From: an uncultured Pelagibacteraceae bacterium
GTDB taxonomy: Bacteria > Pseudomonadota > Alphaproteobacteria > Pelagibacterales > Pelagibacteraceae
DNA length: 58,880 bases
Assembly: GCA_902623915.1 (NCBI GenBank)
Contig: CACNVM010000002.1
Coordinates: forward strand, 1-58,880
Direction: 5' to 3'
The position numbers were made by a program, and so were the translations under genes. Shown in pieces: positions 33,840 to 42,300 of this stretch (its first letter is position 1; every line of letters starts with the position of its first letter). The notes beneath the pieces are model-generated. The model had not been told where the DNA came from. It searched no databases and saw only the letters and a program-made list of their open reading frames with translations.

Positions 33840-34973
33840 ATGCAAAAAAGTGAATATTCTAAATTTGCCACACCAATTAAGTCAAAAGGGAGAATTTTTG
33901 AAGAAAAATCAAGTTCATTTAGATCACCCTATCAAAGAGATAGAGATCGCATTATTCACTCAACTGCTTTTAGAAGACTGAAACATAAAACTCAAGTTTT
34001 TGTTAATACCATAGATGATCATTATAGAACAAGACTAACTCATTCGTTAGAAGTTTCACAAATAGCAAGAACTTTAGGAAAAATATTTAATCTAAACGAA
34101 GACCTTTGTGAAACACTGAGCCTCTCCCATGATATTGGTCATCCTCCTTTTGGTCATGCGGGTGAAGAGGCTCTCGATGAGTGTATGAATAATTTTGGGG
34201 GGTTTGACCACAACATTCAAACATTAAGAATTCTCACTTTAATAGAAAATAAATATTATAGTTTTGTAGGATTAAATCTAACGATAGAAACTTTAGATGG
34301 TTTAATTAAACACAATGGACCGGTAGATGATAAATCAAAATTTGATGAAATCTTAGGAAAAAACATTTTTAAGAACAAAATAATTTATAAAAACAATCCA
34401 TCTTTAGAGGCTCAAATTTCAAATATATCTGACGACATTGCTTATAACAGTCACGATCTAGAGGATGGTTTAAAAGCAAAACTTTTTAACATTAATGAAT
34501 TAGCTAATATTCCAGTAATTTCAGAAATAGTTAAAAAACATAAGAAAAAAATCAAATCAAAAGATATTGAGCTGATATTAAGACAAATAATAAGAGAAGT
34601 GATTAATGTAATGGTAAGTGATGTAGTTAAAAATATTAAAATAAATTTAAAAAAATTTAGTCCTAAAAATGTCAATGATATTTATAAATCCAATAAAAAT
34701 TATGTAAACTTTTCTGAGGAGTTATTAAATTTTGATTATCATATAAGAGATTTTTTGAAGTATAAAATGTATAATAATAAAGAGGTAATAAAAAAAAATA
34801 TAAAAGGAAAAAAAATTATTAATTTTTTATTCACTAAAATTAAAAAAAATCCAAAAAAATATATTAAAAAAAATCTTATGAAAATTTCACCAAATAAGGA
34901 AAGGGCCGTTTGTGATTTTATAGCAGGAATGACAGATAGATATGCTATAAATTTATTTAATTCATTAAAATGA
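33840..34973 (+). CDS. dgt: Deoxyguanosine triphosphate triphosphohydrolase-like protein
   Basis: A 377-residue HD-superfamily enzyme that hydrolyses dNTPs to deoxynucleoside and triphosphate. Motifs are FRSPYQRDRDRIIHSTAFRRLKHKTQVF (27-54), RTRLTHSLEVSQIAR with the first metal histidine, and LSLSHDIGHPPFGHAGEEAL with the HD pair. ISDDIAYNSHDLEDGL supplies the last aspartate. The last four bases overlap the start of the O-methyltransferase gene. In most alphaproteobacteria argS follows dgt; here argS is about 10 kb further on. Confidence 0.93.
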   Translation: MQKSEYSKFATPIKSKGRIFEEKSSSFRSPYQRDRDRIIHSTAFRRLKHKTQVFVNTIDDHYRTRLTHSLEVSQIARTLGKIFNLNEDLCETLSLSHDIGHPPFGHAGEEALDECMNNFGGFDHNIQTLRILTLIENKYYSFVGLNLTIETLDGLIKHNGPVDDKSKFDEILGKNIFKNKIIYKNNPSLEAQISNISDDIAYNSHDLEDGLKAKLFNINELANIPVISEIVKKHKKKIKSKDIELILRQIIREVINVMVSDVVKNIKINLKKFSPKNVNDIYKSNKNYVNFSEELLNFDYHIRDFLKYKMYNNKEVIKKNIKGKKIINFLFTKIKKNPKKYIKKNLMKISPNKERAVCDFIAGMTDRYAINLFNSLK

Positions 34974-35626
34974 TCAAAAGTCTTAAAATTAGTAAAAAGT
35001 TAGAAAATTATATAGCTGAACATAGTTACGAACTAAACCCGGTACAAAAAGAAATTATTAATCATAATGAAAAAATGGGCAGCCAAAAAAAAATGCAAAT
35101 ATCCGTAACACAAGGATATTTTTTTCAATTCTTCATTAAATCTTTTAATATAAAAAAAGTTTTAGAAATCGGAACTTTCACTGGGTACAGTTCATTAACA
35201 ATGGCCTTAGCTTTACCGAAAAATGGGCATATTACTTGCTTAGATAAAAATAAAACAACTTCTGAAATTGCAAAAAACTTTTTTACCAAAGCTGGTATTC
35301 AAAAAAAAATAGATATTTTTTTAGGACCAGCTTTAGATAATTTAATCAAACTCGTGAATGATAAAAAAAAATTTGATATGGTTTTCATAGATGCAGATAA
35401 GGACAACTATAAAAAGTATTTCGATCTTTCTTTGAAATTAATAAATAAAAAAAGTTTTATATTGATAGACAATGTTTTGTGGCATGGAGATGTTATTGAT
35501 AGAAGTAAAAATGATAAATTTACCAATATAATAAGAGAGTTTAACTCATTTGTAAAAAATGATAATAGAGTAGAAAAAATTATTTTGCCCTTAGGTGATG
35601 GTATTACAATTTGTAAGAAAGTTTAA
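34970..35626 (+). CDS. Class I SAM-dependent O-methyltransferase (caffeoyl-CoA OMT-like)
   Basis: A 218-residue cytosolic methyltransferase. The SAM-binding loop is VLEIGTFTGYSSLTMALALP (61-80), followed by the acidic ribose contact LDKN. VFIDADKDNY and LIDNVLWHGDV are the metal-binding motifs of the cation-dependent O-methyltransferase family (COMT/YrrM type). Bacterial members modify tRNA uridine 5-hydroxyl groups (TrmR) or catechols. The next gene, trhO, makes 5-hydroxyuridine at tRNA position 34, so a tRNA role in making 5-methoxyuridine is attractive, but it is an inference. Confidence 0.85.
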   Translation: MIKSLKISKKLENYIAEHSYELNPVQKEIINHNEKMGSQKKMQISVTQGYFFQFFIKSFNIKKVLEIGTFTGYSSLTMALALPKNGHITCLDKNKTTSEIAKNFFTKAGIQKKIDIFLGPALDNLIKLVNDKKKFDMVFIDADKDNYKKYFDLSLKLINKKSFILIDNVLWHGDVIDRSKNDKFTNIIREFNSFVKNDNRVEKIILPLGDGITICKKV

Positions 35627-36532
35627 ATGTTCTATATTTTTGGTTTTTATAAGTTTAAAAAATTAACGCGTCTTTTATCTTTTAAAAAAGAGTTTAATAG
35701 TATTTTAAAAAATAATTCAGTAAGAGGTTCAATCATCATCTCAACCGAAGGTTTAAATGGAATAATTTCAGGAGAAAAAAAAGATATTATCAAAATTATA
35801 CATAGAATAAAGACATTTTATAATTTTGAAAGCTTTGATTCCCAAAATTCATCTATGTGCTCGTTCCAACCTTTTCATAAACCAAAAATCAAAATTAAAA
35901 AGGAGGTTGTTCCTATTGGAATAAAATTGTCCAAAATTAATAAGAAAAAAACTTATATTGAACCCAATAAATGGAATTCATTTTTAAAGAAAAGCGATAT
36001 TAAAATAATAGATGCTAGAAAACCTTTTGAATTCAATATGGGAACCTTTAAAGGTGCAGAAAACCCTAATATTGATAATTTTAAAGATTTTCCTAATTAT
36101 CTAAAAAAAATTAATAAAAAAAAAACAATAGCCATGTTTTGTACCGGAGGTATTAGATGTGAGAAAGCCACTAATTATTTGGTGAAAAAAGGTTATAAAA
36201 AAGTTTATCAGCTAAAAGGTGGGATAATTAACTACTTAAAAAATATTAACATTAAATCGAGTTTATGGAGTGGTGAGTGTTACGTTTTTGACAATAGAGT
36301 TTCTTTAAAACATAAACTAAAACTTGGTACATATATTATTTGTAGTGGATGTAGAAAACCAGTATCTAAAGATGAGAAAAAATCAAAAAAATACCAAATA
36401 GGTATATCATGTCCAAAATGTTATGATAAATTGTCCAGTTCTCAAAAAGAAAGATTTGCAATGAGACAAAAACAAATCTTATTAGCAAAAAAAATGGGAA
36501 AAAATTATTTATTCAAAAAAGAATATTATTGA
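35627..36532 (+). CDS. trhO: tRNA uridine(34) hydroxylase (rhodanese-type)
   Basis: A 301-residue protein of the YceA/TrhO family, which hydroxylates uridine 34 of tRNAs with molecular oxygen. An N-terminal ferredoxin-like domain (1-95) has RGSIIISTEGLNGIISG. The rhodanese domain carries the active Cys172 in MFCTGGIRCEKAT, after DARKPFEFNMGTFKGA. The C-terminal zinc-like part has ICSGCRKP and CPKCYD. Its ATG comes immediately after the O-methyltransferase stop, suggesting a joint pathway of U34 modification. Confidence 0.92.
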   Translation: MFYIFGFYKFKKLTRLLSFKKEFNSILKNNSVRGSIIISTEGLNGIISGEKKDIIKIIHRIKTFYNFESFDSQNSSMCSFQPFHKPKIKIKKEVVPIGIKLSKINKKKTYIEPNKWNSFLKKSDIKIIDARKPFEFNMGTFKGAENPNIDNFKDFPNYLKKINKKKTIAMFCTGGIRCEKATNYLVKKGYKKVYQLKGGIINYLKNINIKSSLWSGECYVFDNRVSLKHKLKLGTYIICSGCRKPVSKDEKKSKKYQIGISCPKCYDKLSSSQKERFAMRQKQILLAKKMGKNYLFKKEYY

Positions 36533-36539
36533 GGTTCAA

Positions 36540-37913
36540 TTGGAAAATAGTTTAAACATAACCTCAAGACCTATAATTCAACTTCTTAAAAAAATAGCAA
36601 TACCTGCTAGTACTGGTAGTTTATTTCAAACTCTTTTTAACATAGTAGATACATTTTTTGCTGGGCAAATTTCCTCAAATGCTTTAGCTGCACTTGCAAA
36701 ATCTTTTCCACTCTATTTTTTAATTATTTCTGCTGGAATCGGAATAGTTGCTGGTTGCAATTCTTTAATTTCAAATTCATTAGGACAAAGAAATAGATTT
36801 GCTGCATTAATTTATACTTACCACACGCTTATATACTCAGTTCTGTTGTCAGTAATTTTAACTTTTTTAGGTGTATTCTTTTCATATGAAATTTTGAAAT
36901 TAATGGGAAGTTCAACGGATAGTATTGCCTTGGCTAAAGAATATACTGATATAATATTTTACGGAACTTTATTTTTTCTCATACTTACATCATTAAACGC
37001 AGTTTTATATGCACAAGGTGATACCAAAACATATAGAAATGTACTAATCGTGGGTTTATTTGCAAATATAATACTTAATCCAATTTTTATTTTTGGATTT
37101 TTATTTATACCTGGTTTTGGTATTGCTGGACTTGCAATTTCAACAATATTAATTCAGTTTTGTGCTTGTATTTATTTATTTTATAAAGTTAATAAAACTG
37201 TTTTAAAAATCGTTTTAAAAACTGAAAATTTTTTAATTAGAAAAAATTTTTTTATAAACGTCTTTAATCAGTGTATGCCAATAACTTTTGCACTTTTTTT
37301 AGTTGCCGTAGGTAGTTATATTTTGCTCTCTTTTATTAGTATCTTTGGAGACAATGCGGTTGCAGGCTACGGTGCTGCCGTAAGATTTGAACACATATTT
37401 ACTCTTCCTGTTATAGGTTTAAATACAGCAGTAATTACAATAGCAGGACAAAATTTTGGAGCAAGGAGATATGATAGAGTAAAAGATGTTTACAACAAAG
37501 CTATAATAATAGGATTTACAATTATGTGTATTTCAGGCATCATAATATTTATATTTTCAGAATTTATAGTGAGTTTGTTTACAAACGACTTAGAGGTAAT
37601 TAAATTTGGATCTAATTATTTAAAGATTGCCGCTTTTATTGGACCAATATACCCAGTTTTTTTTATTTCCCACGCATTGTTTACAGCACTTAAAAAAACC
37701 CATTTTATATTTTATTCTAATTTATTTAGAATGATTATATTACCTTTTGCTATTGTTTGGGGAATTATTAATATTTACAATGGTTATTTTAATGAAATAT
37801 TTTATGGAATACTTTTAATGAATTGGGTTTTTGGGTTTTTTATTCTATTTCTTTCAAGAGCTTTAATGATTAAAACTTTCAAAGAGCAAAAAAAAGTCTT
37901 TTTTGTTTTTTAA
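36540..37913 (+). CDS. MATE-family efflux transporter
   Basis: An inner-membrane antiporter of 457 residues with twelve likely membrane segments, in two related halves. RPIIQLLKKIAIPASTGSLFQTLFNIVDTFFAGQISSNALAAL (11-53) is the classic MATE start, and GYGAAVRFEHIFTLPVIGLNTAVITIAGQNFGARRYDRV is the second-half counterpart. Members export cationic or other toxic compounds using sodium or proton gradients. The start is a TTG at 36540, with GAGG five bases upstream; no ATG lies near enough to give a full first helix. It follows trhO by seven bases. Confidence 0.9.
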   Translation: MENSLNITSRPIIQLLKKIAIPASTGSLFQTLFNIVDTFFAGQISSNALAALAKSFPLYFLIISAGIGIVAGCNSLISNSLGQRNRFAALIYTYHTLIYSVLLSVILTFLGVFFSYEILKLMGSSTDSIALAKEYTDIIFYGTLFFLILTSLNAVLYAQGDTKTYRNVLIVGLFANIILNPIFIFGFLFIPGFGIAGLAISTILIQFCACIYLFYKVNKTVLKIVLKTENFLIRKNFFINVFNQCMPITFALFLVAVGSYILLSFISIFGDNAVAGYGAAVRFEHIFTLPVIGLNTAVITIAGQNFGARRYDRVKDVYNKAIIIGFTIMCISGIIIFIFSEFIVSLFTNDLEVIKFGSNYLKIAAFIGPIYPVFFISHALFTALKKTHFIFYSNLFRMIILPFAIVWGIINIYNGYFNEIFYGILLMNWVFGFFILFLSRALMIKTFKEQKKVFFVF

Positions 37914-37960
37914 ATTAATAGTTTTTTTCTCTTGTATAATAATATATAAAACCAATGTTT

Positions 37961-38053
37961 GGTGAGGTGGGTGAGCTGGTTTAAACCAGGAGTTTGCTAA
38001 ACTTCCGTAGGTGTAACAACCTACCGCGAGTTCGAATCTCGCCCTCACCGCCA
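37961..38053 (+). tRNA. tRNA-Ser (anticodon GCU)
   Basis: A 93-base type II tRNA. GGTGAGG pairs with CCTCACC. The anticodon loop TTGCTAA gives GCU, reading AGC/AGU. A long variable arm pairs GTAGGT with ACCTAC. The T arm contains GAGTTCGAATCTC. The discriminator is G, and CCA is encoded. A TATAAT element at 37935-37940 is a plausible -10 box about 20 bases upstream. Confidence 0.97.
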
Positions 38054-38054
38054 T

Positions 38055-40376
38055 TTAATTAAAGAACTTTTCTAGCTTTACAGGTCTTTGACTAAGCATA
38101 TATTTGTATACATTCATATTTTCCAATACTCTTTGAACATAATTTCTTGTTTCTTCAAATTTTATTAGTTCAATCCAATTAACATAATCGATTTTATTTT
38201 TGCTTGGATCACCATTTAATCTTCGCCATTGTCTTACTCTTTTGGGTCCTGCGTTATAAGCGGCTATAGCAAATGGATATACCTCTGCATAATCATTTAA
38301 TAGTGAATTAAAATAATAAGTTCCAAGATTAATGTTATATTCAGGATCAGAAGTTAATTTTCTTTTACTATAAGTCACATCCATCTGCTTTGCTACTAGC
38401 TTTGCCGTATAAGTCATTAATTGCATCATACCTTTCGCACCAGCATAACTATTTGCTTTTGGATCAAACTCACTTTCCTGTCTTGTAATTGCCAAAATTA
38501 TTTCTTGTGATGGCATTGATTTACCTTTAAGCACTCTTGGAGTATTTATGATTGGATAGTTAAATTTATTATAGAATCTTTTTTCATATGATGCTTTTTT
38601 AGATACTTGAATGGAATAGTCATATCTACCAACATTTGTTGCAAGTTTTGCAGCAAGAACCTCACTTCCTTTTTCTATATTTAATTCAGCAAGATGTTTT
38701 ATTATATCTTTACTGTATTTAGTTTTATTAAGCTCATATAAAAGAATTACGTGTTTAGTAAGTGGATTTTCATTAAACTCTTTTTCGAATTCCTTAGAGT
38801 ACTTAGAATCATCTACTAATTCAAAATCTTCAAAAGGTTTGATTTTTTGAAAAGATAATTGACCATAATAAGTTGTTAAAAATTTTGAGCCTTCTTCATA
38901 AAATTTTGTAGCTAATTTTTCGTTTCCAATTTTTTCATATGTTTTACCAATCCAGTATGCTCCTCTAGCTAAACTAATTGGGTATCCTACGTTCTCATAA
39001 AACTTTTTAAAATGTTGAAGAGCTATATAAGGATCATTTAAAAAACTTAAAGATATCCATCCAGACATCCACTCTGCCTCAGCATACTCAGGTCCTTCTC
39101 TCATAGAATGGTTTTTTGCAACTTCGTATGCCTCTTGATATCTTTTTTTATAAATTAAAGATCTCGATATTATAGATCTCTCTTTCCACCACAACTCAGG
39201 CTTTATTAAAGCTGTTTCATTATTAGGAATTTTATTTATGATTTCCAAAGATGAATCTAACCTTCCTCTTCTTCTCCTCCATTTTAATCTGTCGTAATTT
39301 AACCCCATATCATTTTTAAACCTGGCTGGAACATCAGCTATAGCTTTATCGACACCGTAAGAACTGCTCATTACAATTTGTCTAGCATTATAAAGTGCTC
39401 TGTGATCCTGAGGCAAATATCTTAGAATTCTTTTTAAATCCCATCTTTTGTACTCCCATGCCATATACTCAGCTCTTTTAATATGATCAGATGAATTTAA
39501 AATTTTTTTGTATTTTTTGTTAAGATATCTTAGATCTTTAGAGCTCAAAGATGCTGTAATCCATCCCTCTTTTATCAATGCAGACCCTTCAGAAATGTTT
39601 CCTTTCAATAAGTATGACTCTCCTAATTTAATTTTACCAAAACCACTAAGTGGAGGATTTGAGACAAACCAACCAATTACTGTATTGGGGCTGGTGGTTT
39701 TTAAATTTATTTTATGTTCAGCGAGATATTTTAACCTGTTGATTCTAGGATAGTCTGGGTTCTTATCAATAAAGTTTATATATTCATCAAAACTTGACTT
39801 ATTAGTTTTTTCTTTTAGGTAAATCCAGGTTACTAAATTTCTGAAATCTTTGTTTTTAACTCTTTTATTAAGCGTAAATGCTGTACTCCATTTTTTTTGA
39901 GCTATATTATCAAATATTTGTTTTGCATAATCATAATCTTTTTTTGATAAAATATTTGATCTTTCAGCAACTTTTGTAATTTTCTTTTGATATGTTACAG
40001 GTTTTTTTGCTGGTAAAATAAATTCATTATTTATTGTTTTAGAAATTATTTTTTCTTTTTTTGATAAATTAATTTTTTCGTTTTCTTTGCTTTTTATTGG
40101 TATTTCAATATTTTTAATTTCTTTTTCAGCTAATTTTTTTTTGTTATTACTTACCTGAGGCTTTTCTTTTGGTAATAATTGTTTCTTAACTGAAGTTTTA
40201 TTTATTTTAATATCCGGTTTCTTTTTAGGTAATATTACAGTTATCTTTTTTTCATTTTTAACTGCCAATATTGTGGGTTTAGGTTTAGGAAGAAGTTTTA
40301 AATTAATATCAGATAGAGCAGGTAAATACGATAAACTGAAGAATAAAAAAACTAGACTAATTAAATGTTTAAGCAT
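38055..40376 (-). CDS. slt: Soluble lytic murein transglycosylase with LPxxKP-repeat N-terminus
   Basis: A 773-residue periplasmic enzyme that cleaves peptidoglycan glycan strands to 1,6-anhydro products. A signal peptide (1-22) is followed by a basic, low-complexity region (23-140) with four [IL]LPxxKP motifs at 28-34, 48-54, 67-73 and 120-126. A long alpha-superhelical domain runs from about 145 to 610. The C-terminal lysozyme-like domain has the catalytic Glu634 in ITRQESEFDPKA, then GAKGMMQLM and AIAAYNAGPKRVRQWRR. It is convergent with tRNA-Ser and divergent from dapA across only 39 bases. Confidence 0.93.
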   Translation of the reverse strand: MLKHLISLVFLFFSLSYLPALSDINLKLLPKPKPTILAVKNEKKITVILPKKKPDIKINKTSVKKQLLPKEKPQVSNNKKKLAEKEIKNIEIPIKSKENEKINLSKKEKIISKTINNEFILPAKKPVTYQKKITKVAERSNILSKKDYDYAKQIFDNIAQKKWSTAFTLNKRVKNKDFRNLVTWIYLKEKTNKSSFDEYINFIDKNPDYPRINRLKYLAEHKINLKTTSPNTVIGWFVSNPPLSGFGKIKLGESYLLKGNISEGSALIKEGWITASLSSKDLRYLNKKYKKILNSSDHIKRAEYMAWEYKRWDLKRILRYLPQDHRALYNARQIVMSSSYGVDKAIADVPARFKNDMGLNYDRLKWRRRRGRLDSSLEIINKIPNNETALIKPELWWKERSIISRSLIYKKRYQEAYEVAKNHSMREGPEYAEAEWMSGWISLSFLNDPYIALQHFKKFYENVGYPISLARGAYWIGKTYEKIGNEKLATKFYEEGSKFLTTYYGQLSFQKIKPFEDFELVDDSKYSKEFEKEFNENPLTKHVILLYELNKTKYSKDIIKHLAELNIEKGSEVLAAKLATNVGRYDYSIQVSKKASYEKRFYNKFNYPIINTPRVLKGKSMPSQEIILAITRQESEFDPKANSYAGAKGMMQLMTYTAKLVAKQMDVTYSKRKLTSDPEYNINLGTYYFNSLLNDYAEVYPFAIAAYNAGPKRVRQWRRLNGDPSKNKIDYVNWIELIKFEETRNYVQRVLENMNVYKYMLSQRPVKLEKFFN

Positions 40377-40415
40377 AAAGTTACGAGAATTTAGTTTAAT
40401 ACTATATAAATAAAT

Positions 40416-41300
40416 ATGTTTAAAGGTTCAATCGTAGCTTTAATTACACCATTTAAAAACAATGTTTTAGACCAAGAAAAATATGCGTCTTTAATACATC
40501 ATCATATTAAAAATGGAACAAATGGAGTTGTTCCAGCCGGTACAACCGGCGAGTCGCCCACATTAGATCATGATGAGCATAAAAAAGTTATCGAAATAGC
40601 AGTTAAAGAGACTAATGGTAAAATTCCTGTTATTGCAGGAACAGGATCCAACTCAACAACTGAAGCAATAGAACTTTCTAAACACGCTGAGAAAACAGGA
40701 GCAAACGCTCTTTTAATTGTAACACCATATTATAACAAACCAACACAAGAAGGTTTATATCAACACTACAAAGCTATTAACGACAAAGTTGGAATTCCAA
40801 TCATTATTTATAATATTCCTCCAAGATCGGTTGTAGACATGTCAGTCGATACAATGGCAAGACTCTTTGAACTAAAAAATATAGCTGGCGTTAAAGATGC
40901 AACAGCTGATTTAAATAGAGTTGATAAACAATTAAAAAAAATGGGACCTGAATTTATCCAGTTATCTGGAGAAGATGGAACAGCTCTAGAATTCAATTTA
41001 AGAGGAGGTGTTGGGTGTATAAGTGTGACAGCAAATGTTGCTCCTAAACTTTGTTCAGATTTTCAAAATGCTTCTTTGAGTAAAAATAATAGTAATTTGA
41101 TTGCAAAGGCAAAAGAAATAAATGAAAAACTAATGCCATTACACAAATCTTTATTTATTGAAAGCAACCCTAGTCCTGTAAAGTACGCAGCGAGCTTATT
41201 AAATTTATCTTCAGATGAAGTTAGATTACCTTTAGTAAAAGTAACAGAAAAAACTAAGAAGGAAGTACAAAAGGCACTCAAAATCGCAGAACTTCTTTAA
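40416..41300 (+). CDS. dapA: 4-hydroxy-tetrahydrodipicolinate synthase
   Basis: This enzyme condenses pyruvate with aspartate semialdehyde in lysine/diaminopimelate synthesis. The 294 residues form a TIM barrel with the Schiff-base Lys160 in [13 protein letters not shown], Tyr132 in [10 protein letters not shown], and [10 protein letters not shown] (41-50). Length and residue positions are those of the family. The stop TAA shares its last A with the smpB ATG (TAATG), indicating translational coupling. It heads the long rightward housekeeping run. Its promoter must lie in the 39 bases shared with slt. Confidence 0.97.
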   Translation: MFKGSIVALITPFKNNVLDQEKYASLIHHHIKNGTNGVVPAGTTGESPTLDHDEHKKVIEIAVKETNGKIPVIAGTGSNSTTEAIELSKHAEKTGANALLIVTPYYNKPTQEGLYQHYKAINDKVGIPIIIYNIPPRSVVDMSVDTMARLFELKNIAGVKDATADLNRVDKQLKKMGPEFIQLSGEDGTALEFNLRGGVGCISVTANVAPKLCSDFQNASLSKNNSNLIAKAKEINEKLMPLHKSLFIESNPSPVKYAASLLNLSSDEVRLPLVKVTEKTKKEVQKALKIAELL

Positions 41301-41770
41301 TGAAAGTTAAGAAAAATACTGGAATTAAAATTGTTTGCAATAATAGAAAAGCAAGTTTTAACTATTTTTTTGAAGAATTTTTTGAAGCAGGTATAGTACT
41401 TAAAGGTTCAGAAGTAAAAGCATTAAGAGACGGAAAGGCAAATATTACCGATGCTTATGCAGATGATAACAACGGTGAAATCTATTTAATTAACTCACAT
41501 ATTCCTTTGTATAAACAATCAAGTTATAACAACCATAATCCAAGAGATATGAGAAAGCTTCTACTTAATAAAAAAGAGATAAATAAAGTTATTGGTAAAA
41601 TTAATAGGGACGGTTTAACTATAGTCCCAACAAAATTATATTTCAAAAAAGGTAAAGCCAAAGTCGAGTTAGCAGTTGCAAAAGGAAAAAAACTTTATGA
41701 TAAGCGAAATGTTAAAAAGAAAAAAAGTTGGGAAAGAGAACAAGCGAGAATATTAAGTAAAAATAAATAA
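41300..41770 (+). CDS. smpB: SsrA-binding protein SmpB
   Basis: This RNA-binding protein partners tmRNA in rescue of stalled ribosomes. The 156 residues show [40 protein letters not shown] (about 17-56), LNKKEI, and the C-terminal tail [20 protein letters not shown], whose basic helix enters the mRNA channel. It overlaps dapA and folK by one base each (TAATG). The tmRNA gene itself is not in this window. Confidence 0.97.
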   Translation: MKVKKNTGIKIVCNNRKASFNYFFEEFFEAGIVLKGSEVKALRDGKANITDAYADDNNGEIYLINSHIPLYKQSSYNNHNPRDMRKLLLNKKEINKVIGKINRDGLTIVPTKLYFKKGKAKVELAVAKGKKLYDKRNVKKKKSWEREQARILSKNK

Positions 41771-42300
41771 TGATTTTTTTAGGTATTGGTTCAAATTTAC
41801 AATCAAGTTTTGGCAATAGGTTTAAGAATATTAACTTAGCAATTTCATTAATTGAAAAAAATAATATCAAACTTATTAAAAAGTCTAGCTATTATGAGTC
41901 AAATTCATTTCCCAATGTAAAAGATCCAAAGTTTATAAATATTGTCATTGAAGTAAGTACATCATTAAAACCGATTGATTTAATGAAAATTTTACTAAAA
42001 ATTGAGCAGTATCTAGAAAGAAAAAGAAAAAATAAAAATGATCCACGAACTTGTGACATTGATATTATTGATTATAAAAATGAGTTTATGAATTTAAAAC
42101 TTGATAAAATACAATTAAAAATACCTCATATATCTATGACAGAAAGAGATTTTGTTTTATTGCCATTAAAGGAAATCTGCCCTTATTGGTCGCATCCTAT
42201 AACTAAAGAGCCAATTGATAATTTAATAAATAATTTAAAAGATAAAAATAATAACATTACAAAGTTATCCCAAAGTGATATACTTAAGCATGTTGAATAA
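41770..42300 (+). CDS. folK: 2-amino-4-hydroxy-6-hydroxymethyldihydropteridine pyrophosphokinase
   Basis: HPPK transfers pyrophosphate from ATP to the pterin precursor of folate. The 176 residues begin with the classic [13 protein letters not shown], followed by KSSYYESNSFP, the long RKRKNKNDPRTCDIDIIDY (catalytic Asp pair), and LKIPHISMTERDFVLLPLKEICP. It overlaps smpB by one base and rel by about ten. Only the kinase is encoded here; folB and folP are not adjacent. Confidence 0.95.
   Translation: MIFLGIGSNLQSSFGNRFKNINLAISLIEKNNIKLIKKSSYYESNSFPNVKDPKFINIVIEVSTSLKPIDLMKILLKIEQYLERKRKNKNDPRTCDIDIIDYKNEFMNLKLDKIQLKIPHISMTERDFVLLPLKEICPYWSHPITKEPIDNLINNLKDKNNNITKLSQSDILKHVE

Noticed and set aside
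37863-38054. 63-codon open frame on the minus strand
   Set aside because: It lies across tRNA-Ser and the end of the MATE gene and has no recognisable protein features.
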